64,000 bases of DNA, taken from the NCBI GenBank assembly GCA_902806575.1, contig CADCXD010000001.1:1736001-1800000 (forward strand), given 5' to 3'. A program made the position numbers and the translations under genes. Source of the DNA: Jackrogersella multiformis. Lineage: Eukaryota; Ascomycota; Sordariomycetes; Xylariales; Hypoxylaceae. The notes below the pieces were generated by a model. That model worked only from the letters and a program-made list of their open reading frames with translations, did no database searches and had not been told where the DNA came from. Below, piece after piece: positions 49,321 to 60,400 of the stretch (the stretch's first letter is position 1; each line of letters starts with the position of its first letter).

Positions 49321-50265
49321 TCAGCTATCATCTTCGGCGTCATCATCTTCATCGTCGTCAGGCGTCTCTGGTTCCGTCTTTGTCTTCTTATTCGGCGCAG
49401 AGGAATTAGACTCCGATTTCCTCTTAGATCCCGTCTTGACAGTTACTATCTCCCCAGCACCGCCGTCCTTATCATCCCCTCCGCCTTTATTCCTCTCGAT
49501 CTCGGCCACCTCTTCCGCAGTTAGGAATCGGCCGCCAGGCCCCCGAGGTCGGCGCATCGCATGGTTATGCCGAGATTCGTGAAGGTAAGGTTTCCTACCC
49601 TTACTCGTCAACCGCAAGGCTTCTTCTAGCCGCTGCCGGGCGACTCTCCTCTTAAGTATACGGTGGAATTGCTTCGCGTTTACGTATAATGGAGATTCTT
49701 CGGCGCCCGCCGTCATCTCAGGCGATTGGGGTGGTGGCATTGATTGTGTCGGTGGCATCGGGGGAGGTGCAACGGCGGAGCGGCCGCTCGCATGGTTCAT
49801 CATAGGCGCGTTCGGAACGCCTGGGCTTGTGACCTGGCTCAGACGCCGTCCGGGTAGTTGATTTACGTTGTTTAGTTGTTGGGGTGATCGCGGGTCGCGC
49901 GAGTCCTTCTTCCCACCCGGCGTCATCCTCGGTGAGTTTTGAGGTAGGCTAGGATCTGAAGGCATATATCCCGAATAACCAGTGCCGCCAGCTGCGGCGG
50001 CGGTCGCGGCCATAGCAGCCGCCTGAATCTGGGGCACACCGTAGTGCATCCCCTGCTGGGGCACGCCGTACTGAGTTTGGTACATGTTGTGTGCTTGTCC
50101 CGGCGTCGAGGTTTGGTGTTGTGATGGAAGGATTGGCGAGGTTTGGACGCCGTGCTGATGTATGCTGTGGTTCGTAGGAGAGGTGATATTGTTACCAGCA
50201 CCCGAATTCGTGTAACCAGAATGCGCCGTCTGTGGTGGTTGCTGGTATTGCGCGTAGTCCATCAT
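49321..50265 (-). CDS. hapB: CCAAT-binding complex subunit HapB (NF-YA)
   Basis: Sequence-specific subunit of the heterotrimeric CCAAT-binding factor that regulates respiration, iron use and secondary metabolism in fungi. One exon, 314 residues. The N-terminal ~185 residues are Gln/Pro/Ser-rich, typical of an activation region. The conserved NF-YA core spans about 190-250: SPLYVNAKQFHRILKRRVAR forms the helix that binds the HapC/HapE pair, and RKPYLHESRHNHAMRRPRG is the CCAAT-contacting segment, followed by GGRFLTAEE. The tail has a bipartite basic signal (KRK 281-283, KKTK 293-296) and an acidic end (DDDEDDDAEDD). The two adjacent ATGs at 50265 and 50262 make the start ambiguous by one residue. 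Confidence 0.97.
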   Translation of the reverse strand: MMDYAQYQQPPQTAHSGYTNSGAGNNITSPTNHSIHQHGVQTSPILPSQHQTSTPGQAHNMYQTQYGVPQQGMHYGVPQIQAAAMAATAAAAGGTGYSGYMPSDPSLPQNSPRMTPGGKKDSRDPRSPQQLNNVNQLPGRRLSQVTSPGVPNAPMMNHASGRSAVAPPPMPPTQSMPPPQSPEMTAGAEESPLYVNAKQFHRILKRRVARQRLEEALRLTSKGRKPYLHESRHNHAMRRPRGPGGRFLTAEEVAEIERNKGGGDDKDGGAGEIVTVKTGSKRKSESNSSAPNKKTKTEPETPDDDEDDDAEDDS

Positions 50266-50565
50266 TATCGGGGACAGTCAACGCGCGGGGCGGCGGGGAT
50301 CTTGCAACACCCAAATATCGATGTCTCTTTTTGCGATGCGAATCAGAGACAAGCGGGTAGTTCGAATGGTGAAATCTGTTGGCCACTTAGGAAAATACTA
50401 GTGGTACAGGCTGTTGCTGAGATGATGAATTAAAGACCGCGCAAAGCTAGTCCTCGGGTTGCTTGACGTCTTTGAGATAAAAGGCTGCAGGGTTGGCTGC
50501 AGTTGGGCATACGCGTTGGGATGGCCCTCGATTACTTAGGTAGCCGCGAAGTAGGCTGGATGTGC

Positions 50566-50581
50566 ATCCAATCTATTGGAT
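50566..50581. promoter_or_regulatory. Inverted double CCAAT box upstream of hapB
   Basis: Perfect palindrome ATCCAAT-CT-ATTGGAT, 301 bp upstream of the hapB start codon. It places two CCAAT boxes face to face, separated by two bases. In Aspergillus nidulans the CCAAT-binding complex is reported to repress its own hapB gene, so this may be an autoregulatory site. That role is inference. Confidence 0.5.
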
Positions 50582-51936
50582 ATGCGTGGATGAGCTGGCA
50601 CTGGATGATGTGGTAGGTGCGCGCAGGGTAGCACTAGGGCATATGCAAAAAGAATGTATCTCGCGGGGTGGGATCAGGATGGTTCAGATCCTAACAGAGG
50701 CGGAACTTAGCAACCACGTGAGAATCTGGGGATACGTGAGCCGCTGTGAGGCTATCCAGTTCAGTAATGGACCTATAGGCAATTCGCTCTGCGGGAGCGG
50801 GTAGCCTAGCTAAACAGCTCGAGGTCGTTCTCGAGGGCTTATTCGTAACGGGTGTTTGAATGTGGAGATCTACCCAACCAGAGATATTAGATTCGCTATG
50901 TTAAGTAATAAGGGAAGCTCGGATGATGGGAGGGGGGGTGGAGGGGTGTGTGAGAAATCGTTCTCTCTTTTTTTTTCTCGCGCGCTGGGCCACCACTTGA
51001 TGCGCTGGCATGCATGACGGAATATGCACAAGCTTGGGCCCCACCCTGTCGACCAGCTCACACTTGAGCGACAGGAGATCCAACTCCATTGCCCAGAAGT
51101 GGCGCAAGGCAAAGGCTGCTGCCCGATGCTAGCTAGACCTTGCGAAAGCTATGGAGAGAGAGCTGGGCTGTAGAAGCTTCCCATGCAGAGCTTGAGAGTC
51201 TCAAGGCTGCATCGTTGGCGATTGGGCCAGAAGCATATGCATTCGCCGGCCACATGCGACGTACATATATGTAGCTTGTTTAGGAAGAGGTAGTGGGTTG
51301 CTAACCACACCAAGGGAGGGAAGAGGTGTGCGGGAGAAAAGGGACAAGGAAGGAAAAGGAAAGGGCCGAGACGAGTTTACGCAAGAATGGATGGTTGGTG
51401 CCTTGGGTGGACGAGTTTGCAACTTGAAGAGGGTATACCCGATCGTCAAGCTTTGCCTTAGTGGGAAAGAGACGAGATGGTGCGCTGTGTGTGGGTGTGG
51501 GAGTGAGTGTGGGTGGTGTGTGGATGTATCGTTGCAGGCGGGCAGATGGGGGATAAAGGGAAAGCGACGTAGATGTGTGAGTGTACCAAGTTGAGTTGAG
51601 TGTACCAAATAGATAATACATACCTCTTTTTAGCAGGTTCCCGAATACTTGGGTTCACCTACGCAGCGTGCCGAACTGATGGGACTGAGACTGGTGTGGT
51701 CTTCTTATCGCGAAGGAATGTCAGCAAGGTAGTTCTAGTTCTAGAACGATAGAAGGATACGGTGGTGAAATGATGGAAAAAGAAATGACGAATTCGCGAA
51801 TTAGATGAAAGTGAAATTATTACTATGCCATGAAAAGCGAAGAAGGGATGAGATATGGGATATTGACGAACAGATGCATCCGGGGCAGTGATGTACCATT
51901 CTGGGGTAAGCTTGCGACAACGCAATATACCCATGA

Positions 51937-51963
51937 GAATAAAAATAAAAATAAAAATAAAAC
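51937..51963. repeat. AAAAT pentanucleotide repeat
   Basis: Five near-perfect units of AAAAT/AATAA in the hapB upstream region. Confidence 0.85.
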
Positions 51964-53817
51964 AAAATAGCTGGGGGTGCCTATATGGCCTATATGCCGG
52001 GATTGCGGTGGCTGTCCGGGGGGGGATTGTGTAGGAAGAAGCTGGGCCAGCACAGCCCGGTGTGAACAAAGAGGAGGAGGATGCATGATGTACGGATGTA
52101 CGATGTACGGCAGTGGGCAGGTAACTGGGCAGGTAACTTACCAAGAAGAAGATTAAGGAACACAGGATAATGACGCGCCTCGAAATCTCTCTTTCTCTCT
52201 TCCGTCCGAGGAAGCTTCCGAAGCTAGGGCGACAAGGGCGAGAAGGACGATACCTACCTAGGTAGTTAATTGTATTCTGATTGAACAGACGGAAATCTCT
52301 AATAATTGTTGTCCGCAGACGATTTCAATCACCTGATGGGTCAAATAGAGCCAATGGCGACAATGAAGATAGTTCTGTTGACGATGATAGGCCTCTAAGT
52401 CTATTCGCGAAGGTGTTAGTTAGATGGCAGGTACCGAAGAGCTCAATGATTTGCTGGATCGGGGTGGATTTCTTGTCTGTTTGCGCCGAGGCCCTGACTG
52501 GCTAGAATTCTTTTCTTAGGCCTTCTCCCCATTCGACGGGAGTTACAGATTTAAAGAAGAGGGCAAGGAGACGAAAAAGGGCGGCTAGGGATAGGTAGAT
52601 TTCATGCTTGTAAGAAAGACAAAGGGGAGGGAGAGAGATATAGTAAACCGAGGGAGACAATGGGCATCATACCTTTAGAGATAGAGATAGAGGGAAAGAT
52701 AGAGTGTTGCGACACTTTTCATGTGATGGCGGTATAAGTCGTCGTCTAAGTCATATAAACCCCAAAGGTATGCGACGACCTTTGTATGCAGTACGCAGTA
52801 GGAAGTATATCACTCGAATCTTTATTTTGCGGTCGCACGCATAAAGAATCCAAGTCGTCTTGCGCGTAACTCGACAGCAGTGCCGACGATGTGTATCAGA
52901 TGCTAGTGCTATAAGCGCCTGTGTGTGCAGTGTGTGCAGTAGGTAACAGGAATTGACGTATGGCGCGCGTCCCTCCTGGTTGGCTGTATGATGTTTTTTA
53001 TTTTATTTTGTGTCGCTCTAGTTGTAGTTGTGCTTGTCCTTGTGCTTTGTACCTAGATACTAGATACTAGAACTGGATGATTGTTACTGGACCAGAACAG
53101 TTCGAAGGGGGCCCCCGGGGTTCCAGTCAGCCCAGATAATGGGGAGCGGATAAAACGTTGGACAAGATTGAGTACAGCACTCGGAGTACTCGGAGTACTA
53201 GCCTCTAGGTATGTGGTATACCTAAGTATGGTAGGTATGTAAGGTTGTAAGGTTGTAAGGTATAAAGTTATAAACATGGGCTCCAGAAAGGGCTCAGGGT
53301 TCAATTTGATTCGATGTTTTGGAAAAGAGACTTTCTGGTATGCTGTTTGGATGGAAAAGACAGAGCGTGGGAGGAAGGCAATTGATTCGATGAATTTTTT
53401 GACAAGTGGACGACCAAGAGGGGATTGATTGGTGAGAAATGGGTAAAGAGGCGAGTAAAAATTGAGGAAAGACGAGCCTTGATGGGGGGGGGGCTTTTTC
53501 CTGAGGGGCCCTACGTTTTAATGGGGCTGTGGGGCTGCATTTGTGACTAATCATCTGCCATGTTGAAATCTTCGATGTGGGTTATATGTGGATATCACTA
53601 TGGGTCACGGACCCGCAATTGTGCCAGTGTAGGGATAGACACGACTGTGATTGAAGCGCAACCTTGGAACTTACCTAGGTAGCAAAGGCCTAGCAAGGAC
53701 CTAGCAAAGATCCTAGTTCCTGCTGAAAATTTATGTGGCGGCTGGGGCTGGTGGATTTGAGCCGGGCTGTTTCGCTTTTCCGCTTTCCTTTGCTGCTTTT
53801 GTAAAATGGTCCTGAGG

Positions 53818-53840
53818 CAGTCGCAGTCGCAGTCGCAGTA
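53818..53840. repeat. CAGTCG hexamer repeat
   Basis: Four tandem CAGTCG units (the last partial) in non-coding DNA. Confidence 0.9.
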
Positions 53841-54119
53841 AATGTAAGGTTACTTTTATTATTTTCTTTCCTTCTTCGAAATTTTTAATTACCAAATACT
53901 ACTAACTTCTTTTTCATCACATTTTCTACGTAAGCTTCACATACTATGCAATTTCAGCCATGTGATTGCAAGGGTTCTGATGCTGTTTCTCATACAATCA
54001 TACAATTAACGATCATACAATCTCGATGCACGAGGTAACACGACCTAGGTACATACATAATCAATTGCTGGTTTATATTAATATTCTTCATGCGTGTTAG
54101 AAGGACGACAGCGGAAACA

Positions 54120-54177
54120 TAGCTACCTACTAGCTACCTAGTGTAGCTGCCTACCTAGGTACCTAGTAGGTAGGTAA
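54120..54177. repeat. TACCTAGGTA-type motif cluster
   Basis: Alternating CTACCTA, CTAGCTACC and TACCTAGGTACC form a mostly self-complementary block. Confidence 0.8.
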
Positions 54178-54453
54178 TGTACGTTGACAAATGCTTTCTT
54201 GTAACTTGCCGGAGCCGGTGGCTGGGTCGGGTCGGGTCCCTCTACACTAACACTACTGCTTTTCCTTCTCCAGCCCCCCTCCGAGATCTGTCGTTACCTG
54301 GGAGGTACGCACCAAGGTAGTCCAAGGTAGTCTATCCGCTTGACGTGTCAGCGTCCTTCCACTTCTCAAGTGATGGGAGAATCATGTCTTTGACAGTGGG
54401 GTCATGTTTCTATCTTTTTCCAGAACTTCGCATCGCATCTTCCTACGTAGGAC

Positions 54454-54486
54454 AGGAACACCAGGAACACCAGGAACACCAGGAAC
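54454..54486. repeat. 9-bp tandem repeat (AGGAACACC)
   Basis: Three full exact copies plus a partial fourth. In one frame on the minus strand it would read GVP repeats, but the surrounding frame has no other coding signal. Confidence 0.9.
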
Positions 54487-57400
54487 TTTAGCAAAAGTCC
54501 CTACTATGTATGTACATACGTATATGATATACCTAGGCTGGCTTGTACTGTAGCTGAGTCGGAGATGGTGAGATGGTAAGATGGTGAGATTTAGCGGGGT
54601 TTGGTAAATCATGGTATGGGTATGGGTATGTAGGTAGTGTACACTACTATTATTGTACATACATACCTACACATGTAACTTTCGGCTTTACCAAGATCCA
54701 TGGATGGCTCCATGGATGCCGGTCGATGGAAGGATACCTAATACTCGAGGCGGCAGACCAAACTCACCCAGGTCCTTGTTGAGAACTTGCAATCTCTTTC
54801 CTTTTATTATTCTTATTATTCGAAATTTGGTAATAAACTTCATCAGCCGTTAGCCACAATGCTTCGACTATTATCTGCCACCTACCTAGGTACCTAACCT
54901 ACTTGCTTACTGCTTACCTACCTGCAATTTGAACTCGGCTCGGCACAAAGACGGCCCCTTACATCGACAATTATATCGAGAATCACTCCCCCAGATCGAC
55001 ACCAGCATGACAGATGGATGATCATTGTGGCGTGTGGCGACTAGCTATTGTTATTTATGCTAAGCGTCCCCAGGGCCTACTTGCCTACGTGCCTACGTGC
55101 CTACATACGCGCTACCTAATAGTACAATACGGTCGTAAGACGACGAAAGAGCCGAGAGCTTGGCTGACAACACGATGCTCTAGGCCAGACTTTGACCAAG
55201 TGAGAAGCATCATAAGTCTAATTTTAGGTCACTTCCACATTCGGCGTCCACGTAACGCGTGATTTGCGCATACCCTTCTCGAAGGAAGAACTGATTAAGG
55301 ACTGGCTGTGCTATTTGTTTACCTATACCCTATTCCAACTCCCTGGTTTACACGTCACGGAGAGCCTGGGCCCGCCCGGCCCTGTTCGGCAGCGAAAACA
55401 GGTAGTTTGGGTAGTTCGGAAGTACTATGGGAAGTGATCTTCTTTCCTAGGCGGCTCCCAATATCTGCATGTCAGCAATCACAGTGCGCTATCCTGCCAC
55501 ACGAACTGAGACACTGTGAAACTGGGGGCAGGCACACACACACACACTTGTTGGATGCATCATTCTGACGGTGAGTAAAAGGCGGGCGGGGCTTATTCCC
55601 TTTCTGCTCAGGCATCATATCCGTTTCGGCCTTTGGTCCTTGGGACTCTGAGCCGGTTTGAATAGGTATAAAAAGTCGGTGTAATGAGACTGCAGTAGCT
55701 TACTTCAGACCGAGTTCCCCAAAAAGGCATGTTTGCATGTCGACGACAATAGTGTCGTCACTAGCTATATAAAAAGATTGATAAGAGATCCGATCCATGA
55801 AACCAAAGGCGGTAAACCGCAATCCTTAGTAAGGGTATAGAACGATAATCTGATGTGCCATCAGCTCTCGTTGTGACTGGCCGGAAATTCGGCTGTGTAT
55901 GAATTTTGTGACTGGTCCAGAACTGTCTTAGAATTTCTCGTCCGAAGCAGCTTAGTGGACCATTTTACGTCGCTACCGAGAATGCGAGAGTGGAGAGTAC
56001 GGGCTTGGAGAACCCACGAGGGATTTGATCAGCCGTGTACTATGTAGAGAAACAAGCACCGAATATCCATCATCAAGACGAACCCAGATGCAGTAGACAA
56101 CGGTTCGTCATTGTGGCTGCGGCCAACTTCGTCCTATTGGCGTCGGATGAAGGTTGTCTGTCACCTGCGATATCGGGACATTGTCAAAAGGGGACCTGTT
56201 CAACAATATGTACATGTATACATGCATAGTAGAAGGTTGATCTACATCTCTAGTGCATTCATACCATTTCTGGGCAATTTTGAAGCTCAAGTCACGATGC
56301 TACCTGTATAAACATCATGTCTATCTACTCTTTTGTTTGAGCTTGGTCGCCGAACAGGTCGTATGATAGCGCGAATGAAATCTCATCGAAATGGTACTAT
56401 TAGGCAGATCATATCTCATCTCGCAATTATCACTGTAACAATTGCTAGCATTCTCCCTGCTTTTGGGGGCCGCTAACGTCTCTTAAAGGCAATTAATCTA
56501 TTTGAGCATATTTACATCAAGTTGTTGACCATTTTTTATGGCGTGCAATCAATAAGTCCGAATATTGGGAGAAATACCGGAATCCCTCGGCAGGTTTAAA
56601 TCATCCTTCTCATGGGCTCGGTAGCATAGGTCAGCTATTTTCAGCCTCATCGTCTCTGCTTGTTCTACCCCGGTTATCGTTTTGGTGGCTGCAGTTGAAT
56701 ATCCAACCAGTTGCGGTAGCGAGAGCTGTTCAAATAGCCACTGTTAAATAGCTCCGCCAATTTCCTAAATCTGCAACAAGCTCACGAAGAACGCTCTGGG
56801 GCACGCTGACGAATGAGAAGTCAGAGTCGAGTCTTCGCACTCCAATTCGACTCCCACACATCCACTCATCCACACCATCTCCACGCCGATGCTTACGCTT
56901 GTCTCGCGTACCTGGCGCCTAGAGCCTAGGCCGCATAAAGGGTCGGAGGCATTCAAGCTTCCACCAGTCTTATCACATGCTCGTCTCCAATCTTGATATC
57001 ACCTGTTTAGAGACGTCGACATTCCCAACTTCGAAGCATCGTCCGCAGTCTTGGGTAGTTTCGCGTCAAAATAGTTATAAAAAAAGTGGCTCTAAAGATT
57101 CTCCCTAGTTATGTTGCTGCTTTGGGTGTTATCTGTGAAGAATATATTCTATTAGATTGCTAACTATCTCGTGGTACCTCCTCTTGTTACACGTTAATAT
57201 TCTAAAGTGGCTGCCGCAGCGAAATATGAAAACAAGTAACAAGAACTAGATACTTATCATTTTCAGCTCGATCCACCAAAATATACTTGTTTAAAGGCGG
57301 ATTATGAGTAACGTCGGGTCGTTCGGGCTCACTATTCAACCACAGTTGCACAATATCGTAAGAGGCAACTCGATCTAATATGAATATTAATCCCTTACCC

Positions 57401-60400
57401 CTATTTCCGAGTTCTCGCCATTGGCGAAAGATAATAGTTTCCCTAATATCTCCTTGGCATTTTTCTTGTAACGTTGTTATTACCGCTGAGACCAACTTGG
57501 AGCTAAATAATAACAGGCGAAATCTGACGGCAAAAGACTGTCGATCTCTCGTAGCCCTTGAGGTCCCTGAGACAGAGCAGCCCTAATAGGCAACTCTATA
57601 TTTACACGGGTAGAGACTATGGAAGCACACACGGGGTCCTAGATGGACATTAAGCCGAGGCGTACGATATACCTGTCCCGTCACATCCATCATCCCAGGG
57701 GTAAACATCAAGTCCGGAGCTAGCTACTAGACTTTGACGAATAAGCAAGATGGAGGCCATCGGACACGCCTAGATATATCCATTCCGATTATCGATGTCA
57801 TCAACGTTTATTGACTACCTACCTAGGTAGGGGTTTATTAAAATAGCCAGTAATGATAGGGCAGGAGGGCTGGAAAAGACACTGGAGTAGATTGGACGTT
57901 ATCCCACTCGATTCCGAGAACACCGAGAGATGACGACAGCATCGTTCCTACAGCATACCAAACACATTTCACAGTCCACGATGGCTTTTACTATGTCAAC
58001 CTTGGTCAAGGGGACAAATCACTCACTACATGTGTCGAGGTCCGGAATTTCAGCTCCTCCAAGAACCAATATCGCCACCACTTAGGATCTTGATATGTTG
58101 GCTTGAAAATTACATTGCTATAACTTAGTTTCCACCGTGGTGATCTCGAACTGAGCTGTCATGTAACACGTGTTTGCCTCGTAACTTCTTCTATCATCCC
58201 CGTCCTATCGTCATAGAGATTAACATCTTCCAGTGAGCTCGTTTACAGGTTAATTTTGAACTCGTTAATGTGCTCCGGGGAACTGATTCCGGTATACTTA
58301 TTTAATAAAGGGGGTCGGCCGTAGTAGGTAATCGTCGTCGTCACCATCAATATTTTATTTTCTACCACGGAGGCCGTAAAGCGTTGGCATGGCAAAAGAG
58401 ACAGCGATCCCAGCGGAGTCGGACATCAGCGGGATATTCCTATTCAGCTCCAGATAATAACAGTAAACATACCTACTTTAGACTCATTAATGGATACTTT
58501 CCGATACTTCATATGCCACCAACGAAGGCGCTAGTTGGCCAAGATATTAGTTCGCAGGCCGAGAGACCTCAACTCTGTCAGTCACTCCATTCTTGTACTT
58601 TAATCGTGCTCTGAAGATCTATGCATCGACTTCTAGACCTTACGTCAAGGTTCTGAGAGACGACTCTACCGCCTCACTATACACCACTCGTACAGATGTT
58701 CCCAACAAAGCCACCAGCTCGCGAAAATCCCTTTAACCGTCCATAAGGCCTTAGTGCAGCACATAAACAAACTTTAACTCAACATGGAGAATGTTTTTGC
58801 ATCATAGGATACACAAATACGTCAAGATAAAGTGAAGTCGTGGCAAGAGTTAGGGGACTTGGGAACACGAGATATTCAGGCTTGTAGTGTGCTAGTATCG
58901 TCTAGGTAGTCGCGGTGTCCTAGGTTTCATAGAATTCCTTGAGTTATGATGTATTAGCTAATGATAAGATTTAGTGATGATCCTCGAGTTGGGCAAAAGA
59001 CAGGGTGGTGGTGACCCCTTTTCCGGCCTGGTGCTGATCGCCGACCACGTCCTCTTTTCAATATAATTCCACAGTCCCGCATACGGTGGGAATACTAGTC
59101 AACTCTCCAATAATTGCATGAGTAGATCAGAGAGCCACCTGGGCACAGCTAACTGGGCTGCGCCTTTGGCCACTGCCCAACGGCTGGTTGTGCCTGACAA
59201 CTCAGCGAATCATGTTATTCGGACATCTCAGCGATAACACCACGCCCACTGACGAGATGAAATTAATAAATAATTGCTTAAGATGGATGTAGTTATAGGC
59301 TAGGTTTAATCTTAAGCCTCTATTAATGAATATTTGGATAGCTCCGAGAAGATGCTCCATTCTCATACCTTGAGATACCTTACGCAGTTGCGGAAAGTTT
59401 CGAAAAATCAGCTATACCGTATCAGAAAAAACACAATTCGCATTATTATTTTTCGTGATAAGGCTCCCTTCTCTAATAACTCGTGTAGTAATAGCAAGAT
59501 TCACCAAACATCTACTAAAAGCTTTCGGTGGCAGAGATCTTCTCCCAGTATGTGATGTATTCGAGAGACACTACGATCCCGAATAAACTCCTGATTGAAT
59601 CGGAAAAGCTCTTAGCTCTGATATTATATTGTGATATCTTCTGAACCGATCAAATATTGATTGTATTACTAGTATCTGTACGAGTCGTGAAATTCTACCA
59701 GCGTTCTTATGGGCCCCTGAATAGGTTACTAGGGACAATAATCCGGATAGAGACAACTAGTTATTTTTTATGTTAGTATATTGTTATATTGTGCTATCAT
59801 ATTATGTATGTGATGAGCAGCTGTTAACATGCGTACAGCCAAAAAAATTTCACTCGCCCATCGACGAGAGATGATACACATGACAATTAAGGGATCATGA
59901 TAACCTCTATCCGGGAGCCAATATATAGGATACACTATGGGAAGAGAGATATCAGTTATATATATCTAAGGAGTTATGTCTTATGAGACTACTACGACAC
60001 CTTACACTTAGCCAACACTCATATATGGCTCTTGAATAGACACGCGGTCTCTGTCGGAGCTTTCGCGGCCCAATCAAAGTCCAAATGAAACCAGAGATAC
60101 TGACAAGGTCAATACTAAGGGTACTGGTTTCTGTTATTGTGTTGGAAGAATTGAGTTTAGGTTCCAGGTTAGGTTGCTAGTCCTTTTGTATGCCGTTTTC
60201 TATACCTAAGAAGTAGACGAAAAGGAGAGTGTAGTAAACGCGTTACTTAGGGCCTCGTATATCTCCCTAAGGGTCTCTTGAAGTTGTCATAAGGACATAA
60301 CTGAAGTGTCTCGTAACCATCGATTGTCTCGCTATTCACCGTGAAGCTTAGGATCTAAGGAGACAAACTCATTCTAAGCACTGTAGACTTCACTAGCTTG

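Noticed and set aside
51201..52144. Minus frames of 106-161 residues upstream of hapB
   Set aside because: Low-complexity Ser/His/Pro and Phe/Ile runs from CT- and A-rich repeats; no domain.
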